Below are positions 46,986 through 58,874 of a DNA stretch of 64,000 nt, piece by piece. Origin of the DNA: Limnoperna fortunei (taxonomy: Eukaryota > Mollusca > Bivalvia > Mytilida > Modiolidae); the NCBI GenBank assembly GCA_944474755.1, contig OX104111.1, positions 101,919,178 through 101,983,177 on the forward strand, read 5' to 3'. The notes below the pieces were generated by a model, which saw nothing but the letters and a program-made list of their open reading frames with translations, was not told the DNA's origin and searched no databases. Both the position numbers and the translations under genes were made by a program. How positions within the stretch are numbered: position 1 is the first letter of the stretch; the number at the start of each line of letters is the position of its first letter.

Positions 46986-48060
46986 TATCAAGACTTCATT
47001 ATTTTACGACCATGTATGCATGATAAATAAACAACAAACAATATTGTCAATAAACAAACAAACGAACTGCCATAATTACAACAATTTAATTTTGAAGATT
47101 GAACTATGAGCGAGACAAGTGATCAATAGCAGATGACGAACTATTTTACTACTTTGACCATTCGTGATGTCCTAGTACAAAGAAGAAATAGCAGACATTC
47201 CAGCCATCGCATATCATAGATGATATCTCCTGGATATAAAAAAATGTATTCACTTTTATGTTAAGATCACTCATTCCCGCATACTTTTCCTTGTTATATT
47301 CTTCTCATCTCAGACCATTTGCTAATATAGTTCTTGAGTTTATAATAATTTGTCCTAGTACTAACTAGACTAGTATAATTACTTTATTTATATAGGTTCC
47401 TGATTTGTCTAGTCAGGATGGCTACATTTTTAAAGCATAAATTTACAGTGAAAATGAACTATTGGTGCCGTTTTAAATCACAAACACAGTGTTGTGTGTA
47501 TTAAAATATAAAAACCATACAGGTCATCGACACATTGGGTGCATCAGTGATTTATTTATTTTATAAAATCCAAGTTCAATGTTCCAACAACTCCTGGCAC
47601 CGTAGTTACCATAAAGACAACCTTCAGAACGATAAACAACATTGTAGGCCAGGGTCTATTTTACATTTTTCGCTGTCAACAAAATTATATATGCTTGATA
47701 AATAAGGTAGAATCGTGCTTTATATATGGTAATGTATGGTGTTTTTTTTGACACTCGCGATCAAACATTTCAAAAGTATGTTGATATATTTATTTTTTTT
47801 AAAAATTATGATTACGACTTTAATGGTATGATTTTGAAGGCTAAATGTATATCACAACGGGCGGAATGAATGATGCAATGGATACTTACATGATTTATCT
47901 TAACATTAAAATTTTACACTATCCTTGTGTTAGTTGTACTTTTAACAGCGTCATAAATATTTCTTAATGATAGTGTGATATGCCCTTTTACTAAAACGAA
48001 CTATTGTAGAGTTCATTAATTTTGGGTGGCTTAATAGATGCCGTTTTCATCTCTATTTCT
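46986..48060. other. Intergenic region
   Basis: AT-rich. A worn SINE fragment (reverse strand) is visible at about 47070-47175, including a TGATCAATAG block and an ACTTTGACC A-box remnant. Nothing else recognised. Confidence 0.5.
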
Positions 48061-48069
48061 TCCGTAAAT

Positions 48070-48235
48070 AGCCGATTTCTGGTACAGATGACCAAGTACA
48101 GATGAGCTCACGCGCACACATCTGTACTTGCTGCGTCATCCAATCAAACGCTAGAAACAAGAACTTTGGTATGGAAGCATAACAACAATTCTTGTTTGAC
48201 GTTCTTGTTTCCTGCGTTCTGATTGGATGTCAGAG
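48070..48235. repeat. Nested hairpin region
   Basis: Two stem-loops: AAGTACAGATGAGC against ACATCTGTACTT around 48092-48130, and ATCCAATCAAACGC with AAACAAGAAC against GTTCTTGTTTCC at 48138-48228. Probably a MITE-like element. No target duplication was determined. Confidence 0.65.
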
Positions 48236-48574
48236 ACAATGAAGTCTAAAACAATGGAGAGACTATACCTGTTGCATCATAAAACCAAAACGCCAAGAGT
48301 GTCTGTATCGTGTAAGGAGAGTTGTACTCTCCAAACAGCAAGGTTTTTGTTAGTTTACATCAACCTCATTCACGATAGGGTAACTTATCCATCACCGGGG
48401 AACGCGCTGGGCAGATCTGTGAGTTGAACCCAGGTCACAGTTCACGTGCCCCATACATACTGATGGTAATTGGTGTGCGAAATATTGATATTTGTCAAGT
48501 TTAGGTTTTAACGACTTCAACCTTCAAAGAATAAACAAAACTCTAAGCTAATTTTCTTTCATTAATCCCAAAGA

Positions 48575-48870
48575 GCAGCCCAGTGCGTGCCAAGGTGGCG
48601 GATAGGGGAGACCCTCTTGTTGGGATTTTCAATACAGAAAGCCTGACCGCGGACCGTAGTGGTCGACGTGTTTGGAGAATTCCTTGCATGATAAAGACAC
48701 CTTTTGCAAATTTAAAAAAGAGTAGGCTCATTGTAGTCGCTACAAAAGGATAAATTATCTGTATTTACCCCTTTCCAGTTGCAGTCAATTTCGTCCTCTT
48801 TTTTCTATCCTATCCCTTTTTGATTTATTGTTTGTTAACTTATTCTCGTCCTGAAAATAGCTGAAATACT
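48575..48870. repeat. Dispersed repeat, copy 2
   Basis: Relative of 16722-17010. The - strand frame here (48543-48731) is part of the repeat. A third, shorter relative may lie at 49690-49890, ending AATATAGCTGGACGTTAAG. Confidence 0.55.
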
Positions 48871-49148
48871 GTTCTCTGGACGTAAAGACCGCATCCAATC
48901 AACTAATCTTTCACCGGGGTGTCGAATTGATTTGTATGTGGCTTTTTTCATGACAGTCGCAACGCACAGATCACAAACGTGTTTAGTTGATGCTGATACG
49001 TAGTTTGAAAGAAGATGAAGTGTTCGTCTTTAGTTGTGCATTATTCACACGTAGGTGATTTTTTACCAGTTCGATATTCAAGTTTGTCCCTATTGAGTTC
49101 CTTTTCATACCGAACCCATCCAGAAGCATACAATTCCCAGTGGCAGTT

Positions 49149-49601
49149 AGTCCGAGAATCCTCTGCCGTGCAACGCTTTTTTTTACATCACGCAAAAAAA
49201 GGCGTTGGACGGCAGACAGGCGCGAAGCTCCCATACAAGCAAAAAATCATTTTCTTGCACATCAGATTGTCAAAAAATTTAAAATCCTGAAAAATTGGTG
49301 TATAGTATCTTTAAATTAGACAAAAAATCTTTGTTTTATACGAGATCCATTGTTAAGCATAATGTTACATAAAAATGGTAAAAAAACGTTCGTTTTTTGT
49401 CATTTAATTTATGTATAGATTGAACTCTTTAAAACCCAAAAATGCAGGAGCTTTCGGGGGCTTCACCCCCTGGTCCCCCTACCAGGGTTCAGACCTGGAC
49501 CCGATGGGGACCTAAGGCCGTTCCCAGACTACTCGCCTAATTGAATTTGCTTGCACATGGCACAAAGGTCAGCTATGCCCCTGGCAGAGGATTCTCGGAC
49601 T
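49149..49601. mobile_element. Foldback element split by a later insertion
   Basis: Arm AGTCCGAGAATCCTCTGCCG at 49149-49168, with the following CAACGC, pairs with GGCGTTGGACGGCAGA at 49201-49216 and then GGATTCTCGGACT at 49589-49601. The second arm is cut by the element at 49217-49583. With that and one GCAGA removed, the hairpin is about 86 bp. Confidence 0.85.
49217..49583. mobile_element. Small CAG..CTG element nested in a foldback, TSD GCAGA
   Basis: 367 bp with inverted ends CAGGCGCGAAGCT and AGCTATGCCCCTG, flanked by GCAGA (49212-49216 and 49584-49588). It contains TTCGGGGGCTTCACCCCCTG, a motif type shared with the elements at 44070 and 62047. The frames on both strands (48983-49290) span the nest and are not genes. 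Confidence 0.9.
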
Positions 49602-50039
49602 ACGTGGTAGTATCTATAACACTATTTTATATCTTTTTATTTTATATTTGATAATATGTATTTCTTAATGTTGAATATCGAACCCAGGGATCGTAGTTGG
49701 CCATGTGTTTGGAGGATGTCACGCTACCTGTAAATTAAAAACTGCTTGTTGTCGTAATGACAGAAACATTATTAGTCCAAGTACCGATTCCACATACTTT
49801 GGTGATCTAACGTTCCTGTTAGTTGGTCCATCCCATTTTATATTGATTTATTTGTAATTACTTGATGATTGTCCTCAATATAGCTGGACGTTAAGAAAAT
49901 AAGTCTTTATCTTGTTTATCATGCAAACGTCGCACTATACAAACCTTACCACTACAGTGTTCTTCCAGACTTTACGAATTTTCGGTGACAACCCAATTCA
50001 AACGAGAGGGCATTTTTAAGGCGCGCCTATGAACGCTCC

Positions 50040-50145
50040 ATAAACACCTTGGTTGAGTGCCATAAACCGTGCCAGTACCCATTCCGTGTCAATAGTCCTG
50101 AGTCCCATGAACCGTGCCAGTACCCATTCCGTGTCAATAGTCCTT
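50040..50145. repeat. Direct repeat, 2 copies of about 53 bp
   Basis: CCGTGCCAGTACCCATTCCG and the following TGTCAATAGTCCT occur twice in succession, identically. Confidence 0.85.
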
Positions 50146-50164
50146 ACCAATGGTAAATGGTGTA

Positions 50165-50400
50165 CAAAAAATACGTATATATCGAGATAATTACTGAAAC
50201 TATTACGTCAAACAGGGTTAAACTTATTGTGTCTCGGATAATTAAATTTTAATAAATGCATAAAGTTGATTATTATGTTCCAAAATGCTAATCAATAATT
50301 AAAACGAATATTAAACTTCCCATGACGTCTATTAATAAATAAATTTCTATCTCGGATAGAAAATAGTAGCATAAATAAATAAAGCCCAATGGACTAAGTG
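50165..50400. repeat. Dispersed repeat pair, member 1
   Basis: Shares TCTCGGATAATTAAATT, GTTGATTATTAT, TAAATTTCTA with TCTCGGATAGAAAA, and CCCAATG with 52018-52225, in the same order and orientation. Confidence 0.7.
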
Positions 50401-51169
50401 TATGATATTTGTATTCTGGTGATTACCGTTGATTTAAAACATTTTGACAAGATTTGAAGGATTAGAAACTTTCGATTAAATATGTAATAAATAAATATTA
50501 CGCATAATAGTTATTTGTAATAAACTTTGCTGCAGTATTGAATATAGTCTATCTTGGATTACGGTTTAGCCTTGTGTTTATGGTATATTAATTCGTATGA
50601 TTTCAACCTAAAGAAATTAATTTTAAGAATTAACATCATGACGTCAATGCTCGTAATGTAGTTAATTGATTTAACTGGTTGCGACATCAAGGAGCAGGTA
50701 ATTTATTTGAACTGGGTAATTCAGCTTAATTCGAATGTACTATGGTGTATATATTTAATTCTTTTTGTAGATGGTGTGCATCCAAAACATGCGACCAATA
50801 CATCAATATGCGGCTTGTCAACAGAAACTGGGTTTACATGAATTATCTAATTATTGCACAGTGACATTGACCAAAACTGTATAGATATATTTTTTTCTAT
50901 GCCATCCAAATTTAAAAAAAAAGGAAAATAGTGCAGAATTGTCTTATATCAAGGAACTTCACAATGGTCGTAGTTGCTGGTAAACAAGGTCGGATCCAAA
51001 CACGTTGGTCCATGTATTTTTTGTTACAGTCCTGTCATATGTACATATTATGTACATGTTGTTTGCTTCCCAGACTGATAACAATCCACACAATCTTTCA
51101 ATCTTAAATCTAAGATAAAAGAATCGCTGATACCGAGAAGTAATTCCAGAAAAGTGACGAAATCATTGG
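50401..51169. other. Intergenic, nothing recognised
   Basis: AT-rich DNA with no gene or repeat that I can define. Confidence 0.5.
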
Positions 51170-51610
51170 TTAAACAGGGGAGATAAGTCAGGGGCAGACA
51201 AACCATGGCTAAACGTGACAAAACCGTGGTTAAACGTGACAAACCATGGTTAAACAGGGGATATAAATCAGGGGCAGACAAAACCATGGTTAAACGTGAC
51301 AAAAGCGTGGTTAAACGTGACAAAACCATGGTTAAACAGGGGATATAAATCAGGGGCAGACAAAACCATGGTTAAACGTGACAAAAGCGTGGTTAAACGT
51401 GACAAAACCATGGTTAAACGTGACAAAACCATGGTTAAACGTGACAAAACAATGGTTAAACAGGGGATATAAATCAGGGGCAGACAAAACCATGGCTAAA
51501 CGTGACAAAAGCTTGGTTAAACGTGACAAAACCATGGTTAAACGTGACAAAACCATGGGTAAACAGGGGATATAACTCAGGGGCAGACAAAACCATGGTT
51601 AAACAAGAGT
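51170..51610. repeat. Minisatellite with a 21-bp unit and a longer punctuating unit
   Basis: Runs of GGTTAAACGTGACAAAACCA are separated by GGTTAAACAGGGGATATAAA followed by TCAGGGGCAGACAAA. The number of short units between long units varies, which gives a higher-order pattern. All units keep frame (21 is a multiple of three), so both strands show open frames. These are not supported as genes. Confidence 0.93.
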
Positions 51611-52017
51611 GGAAAACCAACAAAACAGACACATACCATAAAATAAGTAACACGAACTCCACTATAACCGATGGTGACTCAGTGTATTCTGGAATTGTAG
51701 GCAACTAACAAAGTGCTTTTTGGAATTTTCCACAATCAAGGTGTCTGGAGATTTTGTCACCATTTTGATTTAATGATGATAATATTGCAGTTATACAAGT
51801 ATCATGAAAAATATAAATTTAAAACATTTCATGGAAAATTTGCTAAATTTTAACAGTATGCATATCTTATTATACATATATTGTTGATGTATTTTTATTA
51901 AATCATCAAACATGTAGTGTGCAAGCTTCAAAACTGAGGTTGTTGGTTCGAGTTTCACTGTGGACGGAGTGTCCCAGCCATGATATAGATGAAAAAATTA
52001 CAAATAAAATAAATTAT

Positions 52018-52225
52018 TATAAGAAAATCCGTATATATTGATATAATTAGTTGTATCTCGGATAATTAAATTATAATAAATTCATGCAGTTGATTATTAT
52101 ATGGTTATGTATTATTATATAAATAGTTTAAACGAGCTTTCAATGGCGTAAAAATGATGAGATAAATTTCTAATCTCGGATAGAAAAAGTAGCACAAATA
52201 AAGAAATCCCAATGAACTTAAACGT
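52018..52225. repeat. Dispersed repeat pair, member 2
   Basis: See the blocks shared with 50165-50400. A SINE-like remnant (GAGGTTGTTGGTTCGAG) precedes it at 51920-51990. Confidence 0.7.
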
Positions 52226-52289
52226 TAACACAATTCAAACACCCAGTGATATTGCCAAATTAACATATTCTCATGTTTAAGAAAGTAAA

Positions 52290-53970
52290 AAAAAACATCA
52301 CAACAGCAGTTTACATGAGCAAACAGAAAATAGCGAGTTCAAAAAAAACAAAACAAACAGATAATATCAGAATCTTGTCGTAGAGCGATACGTTGAGAAA
52401 ATGCATACATTAATCAGTGTTAAGTAACTAATATGTGATCTTACGTATTCATATGAAGACTCAATTACATCTTAAAAAAGTGGTGAATAACATGAATTAG
52501 AAGATAACAGAGAAAAAAATATGTAAAACAAGTTACAGTGTTCTGACTGAACACAGCTAATGGTTAAAAAACAGTAAACTGTTGCTTTACTTACAAAACA
52601 GTTAACAGACGTGTAAAGATGCCCAAAACACGTTAACAGAAAAGATCTTACCCCCCTAATTGCATTTAATCTTTATTGCATACATTATTCGTCAAAATAT
52701 AATCTACGCAGTACTAGCATGAATCTTACATATACAACCTTTCCTTTGAAATTATATATTGAATTGATATTTTCTTGTGATTTGAAAAGCTGGCCAATCG
52801 TGTGATTAAGATAATCAGTTTCAATGGGTAACAAACCACATCTGTGGATTTGGATTTGATACATTTGTACTCCTTTAGAACATACCCTATTTATATATGG
52901 TATAGTTTTAAATAGATTATAAATTAGTTCACGTACTTTTTAATATCCAGATTAGTTTATTCAATACTTTTTTCACATTATTAATTTCAGTTAGATGTAT
53001 GTACATTCAGATAGTAATGCATTCCAAAAATAATTTTTTTACATCAAAGTTCATGAAAAGTAAGACGATGTTTGTCAGTGTTTTTTTTGGAAGTTTGTCT
53101 TTTGGTTTGGCGAGGGGGAGTTGTTTGCAAGTCTGTACAAAAACTAATGAGATTACATTAAAAAGTTTCCGTTTTTTCTGGTCTTCATTAATTGCAAAAA
53201 CGATTCTAAGCTGATACAATTATACGTAACGTTTTGGGGTATTCTATAGTGCCCATAATAACCGATTCTCTATATTTGTCGTCTTCTGTTTTGTCACTTA
53301 ATTTTGGTGCTAATTGAAAATCTGCATAAAATAATAAACTTTAATCATGATTCGATTAACATTTTACTATGAAAAATTGTTTAGACATATTGGGCGCAAG
53401 TATCAGTCGAGCTTTTTCAAACTTTTGGTAAATTTGTGGGAAATGAGAGTTTTTCGGTGAAGTATTTATTAACAGCACAGTTTCACATGTAACTGTGCTG
53501 GTACATCGCAGAGAAGTTCATTGAGCATGTCATAACCCCAATTTTATCTTGTATTCTAACAGGCGGTGGTTACGTTTGGATCTCTGGCTAGTAACACCAA
53601 CATATGATCTTCCACACTAAAGAAAGGGACAGCTAAGGCGGTGACTATGTTTGGATCTGGGGCTAGTAACATTAACATAAGATCTTCCACACTTGAAAAG
53701 GGGCCTGCTAAGGCGGCGGCTAAGTTCGGGTCTAAGGCTACTAACATTAACATAATAGCTCCCACACTTAAGAAAGTGACTGCTAAGGCTAAGGTTAAGT
53801 TTAAATCTGGGGCTAGTAACATTCAACTTGTTGATGTTTCGTTTCCGGTTTGGATGGACCATTTCTGAGGCCCTCGATTTCGTATTGTACATTCTTAAAA
53901 TAAATCTCAACTTTACTTAAAGCTGTATTAACCTTTGCCCACTTTGCGAGTTTTGTCCGCTATTTGGATA
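52290..53970 (+). repeat. Tandem-duplicated unit 1 (uninterrupted)
   Basis: Contains, in order, segment A (52290-52995), segment B (53012-53560), a short 75-bp minisatellite (53562-53830) and a tail with AATAAA at 53899. All of these recur in unit 2. At the A/B junction it reads ATAGTAATGCATTCC without interruption, so it is the empty site for the LTR element in unit 2. A 71-codon frame (52999-53214) also recurs in unit 2 with some changes, but has no recognisable domain. Confidence 0.9.
53562..53868 (+). repeat. 75-bp minisatellite, about 3.6 copies, with an open frame
   Basis: Units encode a 25-residue peptide of type AKAxAKFGSGASNTNIRSST on the + strand. The first unit contains a TGA. The frame from 53641 runs to a stop at 53866-53868 after a non-repeat tail. 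The antisense strand is also open. A gene's last exon is possible, since a CTAACAG acceptor precedes it and AATAAA follows, but it is unproven. Confidence 0.7.
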
Positions 53971-54689
53971 AAGGCAGTTTATGAGAAAACAGAAAATAGC
54001 TAGTTAAAAAAAAACAGATAACAACAGAATCTTGTCGAAGAGCGATACGGCGAGAAAATGCATACATTAATCAGTGTTAAGTAACTAATATGTGATCTTA
54101 CGTATTCATATGAAGACTCAATTACATCTTAAAAAAGTGGTGAATAACATGAATTAGAAGATAACAGAGAAAAAAATATGTAAAACAAGTTACAGTGTTC
54201 TGACTGAACACAGCTAATGGTTAAAAAACAGTAAACTGTTGCTTTACTTACAAAACAGTTAACAGACGTGTAAAGATGCCCAAAACACGTTAACAGAAAA
54301 GATCTTGCCCCCTCATTGCATTTAATCTTTATGTCATACATTATTCGTCAAATTATAATCTACGCAGTTCTAGCATGAATCTTACATATACAACTTTTCC
54401 TTTGAAATTATATATTGAATTGATATTTTCTTGTGATTTCAAAAGTTGGCCAATCGTGTGATTAAGATAATCAGTTTCAATGGGTAACAAACCACATCTG
54501 TGGATTTGGATTTGATACATTTGTACTCCTTTAGAACATTTATATTTATATATGGTATAGTTTTAAATAGATTATAAATTAGTTCACGTACTTTTTAATA
54601 TCCAGATTAGTTTATTCAATACTTTTTTCACATTATTAATTTCAGTTAGATGTATGTACATTCAGATAGTCAATAGACCACTGTAATGC

Positions 54690-55616
54690 TATTATTGTAG
54701 TCAGAAATTTGGTCAAAATATATATTGTTATTGTTGATATAAGTTTATTAAAAATGTATACTGTTTTTGTTTATAAACTGTATGTCCGCATGTAGAGATT
54801 AGTCTGGAGGGCACTAAACCATGTACATAATTATTACATAAGTATGTCTGGTAATACACGACAGTTTTATTGTGTAATGAACAAGGTTAAAAGGACAAAC
54901 CGTAATTTAAGCGGCAACTATAAAAGAAAAATTTTTAGTACCAACATTTATGACAAGATTAGGCAATCGGGGGAAAATCTAAAAAGGGTATAAATAACCG
55001 TCTCGTTAGAGGGAACACTATCTGTGTCTTCCACCTAACAGACGAGTTGATTTCTATTTTTTAAAAGGTTGGTACAATTTATGTTTACTATTTTTATAAA
55101 GAGGCAAATTGTTTTATTTATGTTTTAACTTTATTCAAATATTATAATATATGGTTTTAAGAATCTTACTCTCATATTTTTAATAGTTACGGAAATTTGG
55201 TTCATAAATAGAAATATTGTTAAATTGTCAATGTCAATTATTGTATAAAATTGAATTTACTTTATATTGTGTAGAATTGTAATTACTTCATATGAAATAA
55301 AAGGATCTGTGTCTTCCACCTAACAGACGAGTTGATTTCTATTTTTTTAAAAAGGGAATCAAACCGGATGGGACGACGACCGGTTAATAAGGTCCCATAC
55401 CCGTCACAACATAAATTAAAATTATAGCCCTAACCCATATTGGCATCAGTCAACAGTACCACATCCAGCCTATCTCTACACCAAGTGAGTTAACCCCGGA
55501 AAGTGATTTAGCGAATACAACCAGAAAAAAATATTATATAATTTAAATGGAGAAACAACAACATTTGTAGACATAACAAATGGTGGAGAACAAAATAATA
55601 TTTTTTAGATATAATA
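54690..55616 (+). repeat. 5' LTR
   Basis: Holds TATAAATA at 54989-54996 and AATAAA at 55296-55301. A 46-bp motif starting TCTGTGTCTTCCACCTAACA occurs at 55021, about where transcription should start, and again at 55306, where the poly(A) site should fall. Confidence 0.78.
54989..54996 (+). promoter_or_regulatory. TATA box of the 5' LTR
   Basis: TATAAATA with a predicted start about 30 bp downstream, near 55021. An identical box lies in the 3' LTR at about 57601. Confidence 0.65.
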
Positions 55617-55647
55617 AATGGTGGAGAATTTTTTCGATAACCGGTGG

Positions 55648-55973
55648 ATGTGGAAACAAGAGACACAGAAAATAGCAAGATGATAAAAACGGCGGATGGC
55701 GAATCACCAGTGAATTCGAACAGAGGCTATGGAATTGAGGATACATTAGAACTTGGAACAAAAATCATCGAACATGATAAATTCATCGAACATGAAGGGA
55801 CCGGAATTGTACATCAACGAGTTTTCAGCTTCAGTCAAGGTTTTGGAGACTTTGGAAAGAGCTTCGGATTATATTCGTCAATTTTAGTTTGGATACAGAC
55901 AGATACGTTTGACAAAGTAAAAGAAGGACAGTATTTTTATATATGTTTAAATTGCTATCTGCGAGTAGGTTAG
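55648..55973 (+). CDS. Hypothetical 109-aa frame inside the LTR element
   Basis: Begins MDVETRDTENSKMIKTADGE, is acidic and polar, and ends YICLNCYLRVG. It is the largest frame in the internal region and starts 31 bp after the 5' LTR. A gag-like or element-specific role is possible from position alone. There is no recognisable motif, zinc knuckle or protease site, so it may be chance. Confidence 0.35.
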
Positions 55974-56604
55974 TTCATGTTTTTTTTTTTTTATTTTAGA
56001 TTTTGTTAAATACGTTACTTTGTAGAAATTAACTTTAGAATATGCCTGATCAACATATTCTTCTGTTTTTCTATTTTAATGTTGTATACAACACATTTTT
56101 TTTTAATTGGAACTTGGTAATTTTTAAAATCTATATATCCTATATCAAATTGCAATGTTTACAAGACATCATATTGTTTTAGCTCGTTTTCCAAAAACCT
56201 TTGTGGTAGGATAGGGATAAATTCTAGTTACTGTTAATAATTTGATTAATGGAATAATCAATACAGTCGCTTAATGAAGCAAGAATGATATGCAACATTT
56301 GAAACATTACCAGTTTCAATGTTAAATACTATCAAATTATTAGTTATTATACTTTACCGATTTATGTCCGATAAATAATATTACAACTGAAGGTCCAAAT
56401 TATTCTTTTTCAATAACGAAGACGTGAAAAACCCAATCAGAACTGTAATAAGTTATATTTGTAAGTGAAACTTAGTATATTAGAGCAAGTTATACAGGTC
56501 TACGTTTAAAGAGATAATAGAAACACGATTCCGTCCGACCAAGGACATTATATAGTTTGTCGGCGTAGGACGTTAACCCCCCCCCCCCAAGTCAAGAAAC
56601 GATA

Positions 56605-56815
56605 AAAAAAAATCTACTGGACACAAATTTGCATGATATAGCAAACGTCAGGCCAAAGGGCAACAGTAGTAGAACTAAGAATAGTCAAAAGACTAGTTTA
56701 AACAAGTTTAAACAGATAGGAACTTATAAAGAAATCTATTGGACACAAATTTGCACAATACAGCAAATGTCAGGCCAAAGGGCAACAGTAGAAAATAGAA
56801 GTCACAAGACGACGT
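56605..56815 (+). repeat. Tandem duplication of about 120 bp inside the LTR element
   Basis: GGACACAAATTTGCA, then AGCAAA(C/T)GTCAGGCCAAAGG and GCAACAGTAG, occur twice, with start points near 56620 and 56740. Preceded by a poly-C run near 56578-56588. Confidence 0.85.
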
Positions 56816-57289
56816 AGTAGCAGACGGAAGAGTTAAAGTAAGAAATTGTATATTATTATTGCTAACAGCCCATTTGCGAAACCCTTGCGGTAGCATAAGA
56901 TGTTAATAAGTAATAATAAAAAGAAAGAAATTCATGTACTTTACAGCTAATATCGTTATTGTATACGAAATGAATATTGGGAACCTTACATTTTTGTTGA
57001 CGACAGTAGCACATGTAGAAAAACGAAGCAAATGCCTGAAATGACAAGTTACATATGAAAGTATAATTTCTAATAATCGAGCTATTCTAACCATTTGAGA
57101 TAAAAACTAAAGCTAACAATTTCACCTTTTACTGCTTTTTGTTTATTTACTAATATTGATGAAAGTTTGTCAATTTTGTAAAAAAAAAATAACAGCAGCC
57201 GAAAGTATGAAGTTATCTTAATTTTATCATGATACGGTTAACATACATTAGGTTAATAAATACAAATTTTGAGAGCTCCAAAATTAATT

Positions 57290-57301
57290 GGAGTGGGGAA
57301 G
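57290..57301 (+). other. Polypurine tract of the LTR element
   Basis: GGAGTGGGGAAG lies immediately before the second LTR, the usual place for plus-strand priming. Confidence 0.7.
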
Positions 57302-58227
57302 TATTATTGTAGTCAGAAATTTGGTCAAAATATATATTGTTATTGTTGATATAAGTTTATTAAAAATGTATACTGTTTTTGTTTATAAACTGTATGTCCG
57401 CATGTAGAGATTAGTCTGGAGGGCACTAAACCATGTACATAATTATTACATAAGTATGTCTGGTAATACACGACAGTTTTATTGTGTAATGAACAAGGTT
57501 AAAAGGACAAACCGTAATTTAAGCGGCAACTATAAAAGAAAAATTTTTAGTACCAACATTTATGACAAGATTAGGCAATCGGGGGAAAATCTAAAAAGGG
57601 TATAAATAACCGTCTCGTTAGAGGGAACACTATCTGTGTCTTCCACCTAACAGACGAGTTGATTTCTATTTTTTAAAAGGTTGGTACAATTTATGTTTAC
57701 TATTTTTATAAAGAGGCAAATTGTTTTATTTATGTTTTAACTTTATTCAAATATTATAATATATGGTTTTAAGAATCTTACTCTCATATTTTTAATAGTT
57801 ACGGAAATTTGGTTCATAAATAGAAATATTGTTAAATTGTCAATGTCAATTATTGTATAAAATTGAATTTACTTTATATTGTGTAGAATTGTAATTACTT
57901 CATATGAAATAAAAGGATCTGTGTCTTCCACCTAACAGACGAGTTGATTTCTATTTTTTTAAAAAGGGAATCAAACCGGATGGGACGACGACCGGTTAAT
58001 AAGGTCCCATACCCGTCACAACATAAATTAAAATTATAGCCCTAACCCATATTGGCATCAGTCAACAGTACCACATCCAGCCTATCTCTACACCAAGTGA
58101 GTTAACCCCGGAAAGTGATTTAGCGAATACAACCAGAAAAAAATATTATATAATTTAAATGGAGAAACAACAACATTTGTAGACATAACAAATGGTGGAG
58201 AACAAAATAACATTTTTAGTTATAATA
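57302..58227 (+). repeat. 3' LTR
   Basis: By eye identical to the 5' LTR from TATTATTGTAG to about AACAAAATAA. The last 17 bases differ at several positions (CATTTTTAGTT against TATTTTTTAGAT). Confidence 0.78.
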
Positions 58228-58874
58228 CATTCCAAAAATAAATTTTTTACATCAAAGTTCATGGAAAGTAAGACGATGTTTGTCAGTGTTTTTTTTTTTG
58301 GAAGTTTGTCTCTTGGTTTGGCGAGGGGGAGTTGTTTGCAAGTCTGTACAAAAACTAATGAGATTACATTAAAAAGTTTCCGTTTTTTCTGGTCTTCATT
58401 AATTGCAAAAACGATTCTAAGCTGAAACCATTATACGTAACGTTTTGGAGTATTCTATAGTGCCCATAATAACCGATTCTCTATATTTGTCGTCTTCTGT
58501 TTTGTCACTTAATTTTGGTGCTAATTGAAAATCTGCATAAAATAATAAACTTTAATCATGATTCCATTAACATTTTACTATGAAAAATTGTTTAGACATA
58601 TTGGGCGCAAGTATCAGTCGAGCTTTTTCAAACTTTTGGTAAATTTGTGGGATAGGAGAGTTTTTCGGTGAAGTATTTATTAACAGCACAGTTTCACATG
58701 TAATTGTGCTGGTACATCGCAGAGAAGTTCATTGAGCATGTCATAACCCCAATTTTATCTTGTATTCTAACAGATTTTCAGTTTTTACTCTGGCTTCTGC
58801 GCGTTGCTAATAGGTAAATTAGAAACACCAATCTGATCAAACAGAGGACAATAACATAAGATATGATAAGAAGT

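Larger units (their letters stand above)
54690..58227 (+). mobile_element. Non-autonomous LTR retrotransposon-like element
   Basis: Two direct repeats of about 926 bp (54690-55616 and 57302-58227) appear identical over about 890 bp by eye. They flank 1.7 kb with no reverse transcriptase or integrase. A purine tract, GGAGTGGGGAAG, ends exactly at the second repeat (57290-57301), as a polypurine tract should. Directly after the first repeat is AATGGTGGAGAATT, a possible primer-binding area. The repeats start TATTAT and end ATAATA. Unit 1 provides the empty site. The target duplication is ambiguous (TAATGC against TAATAC). Confidence 0.8.
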
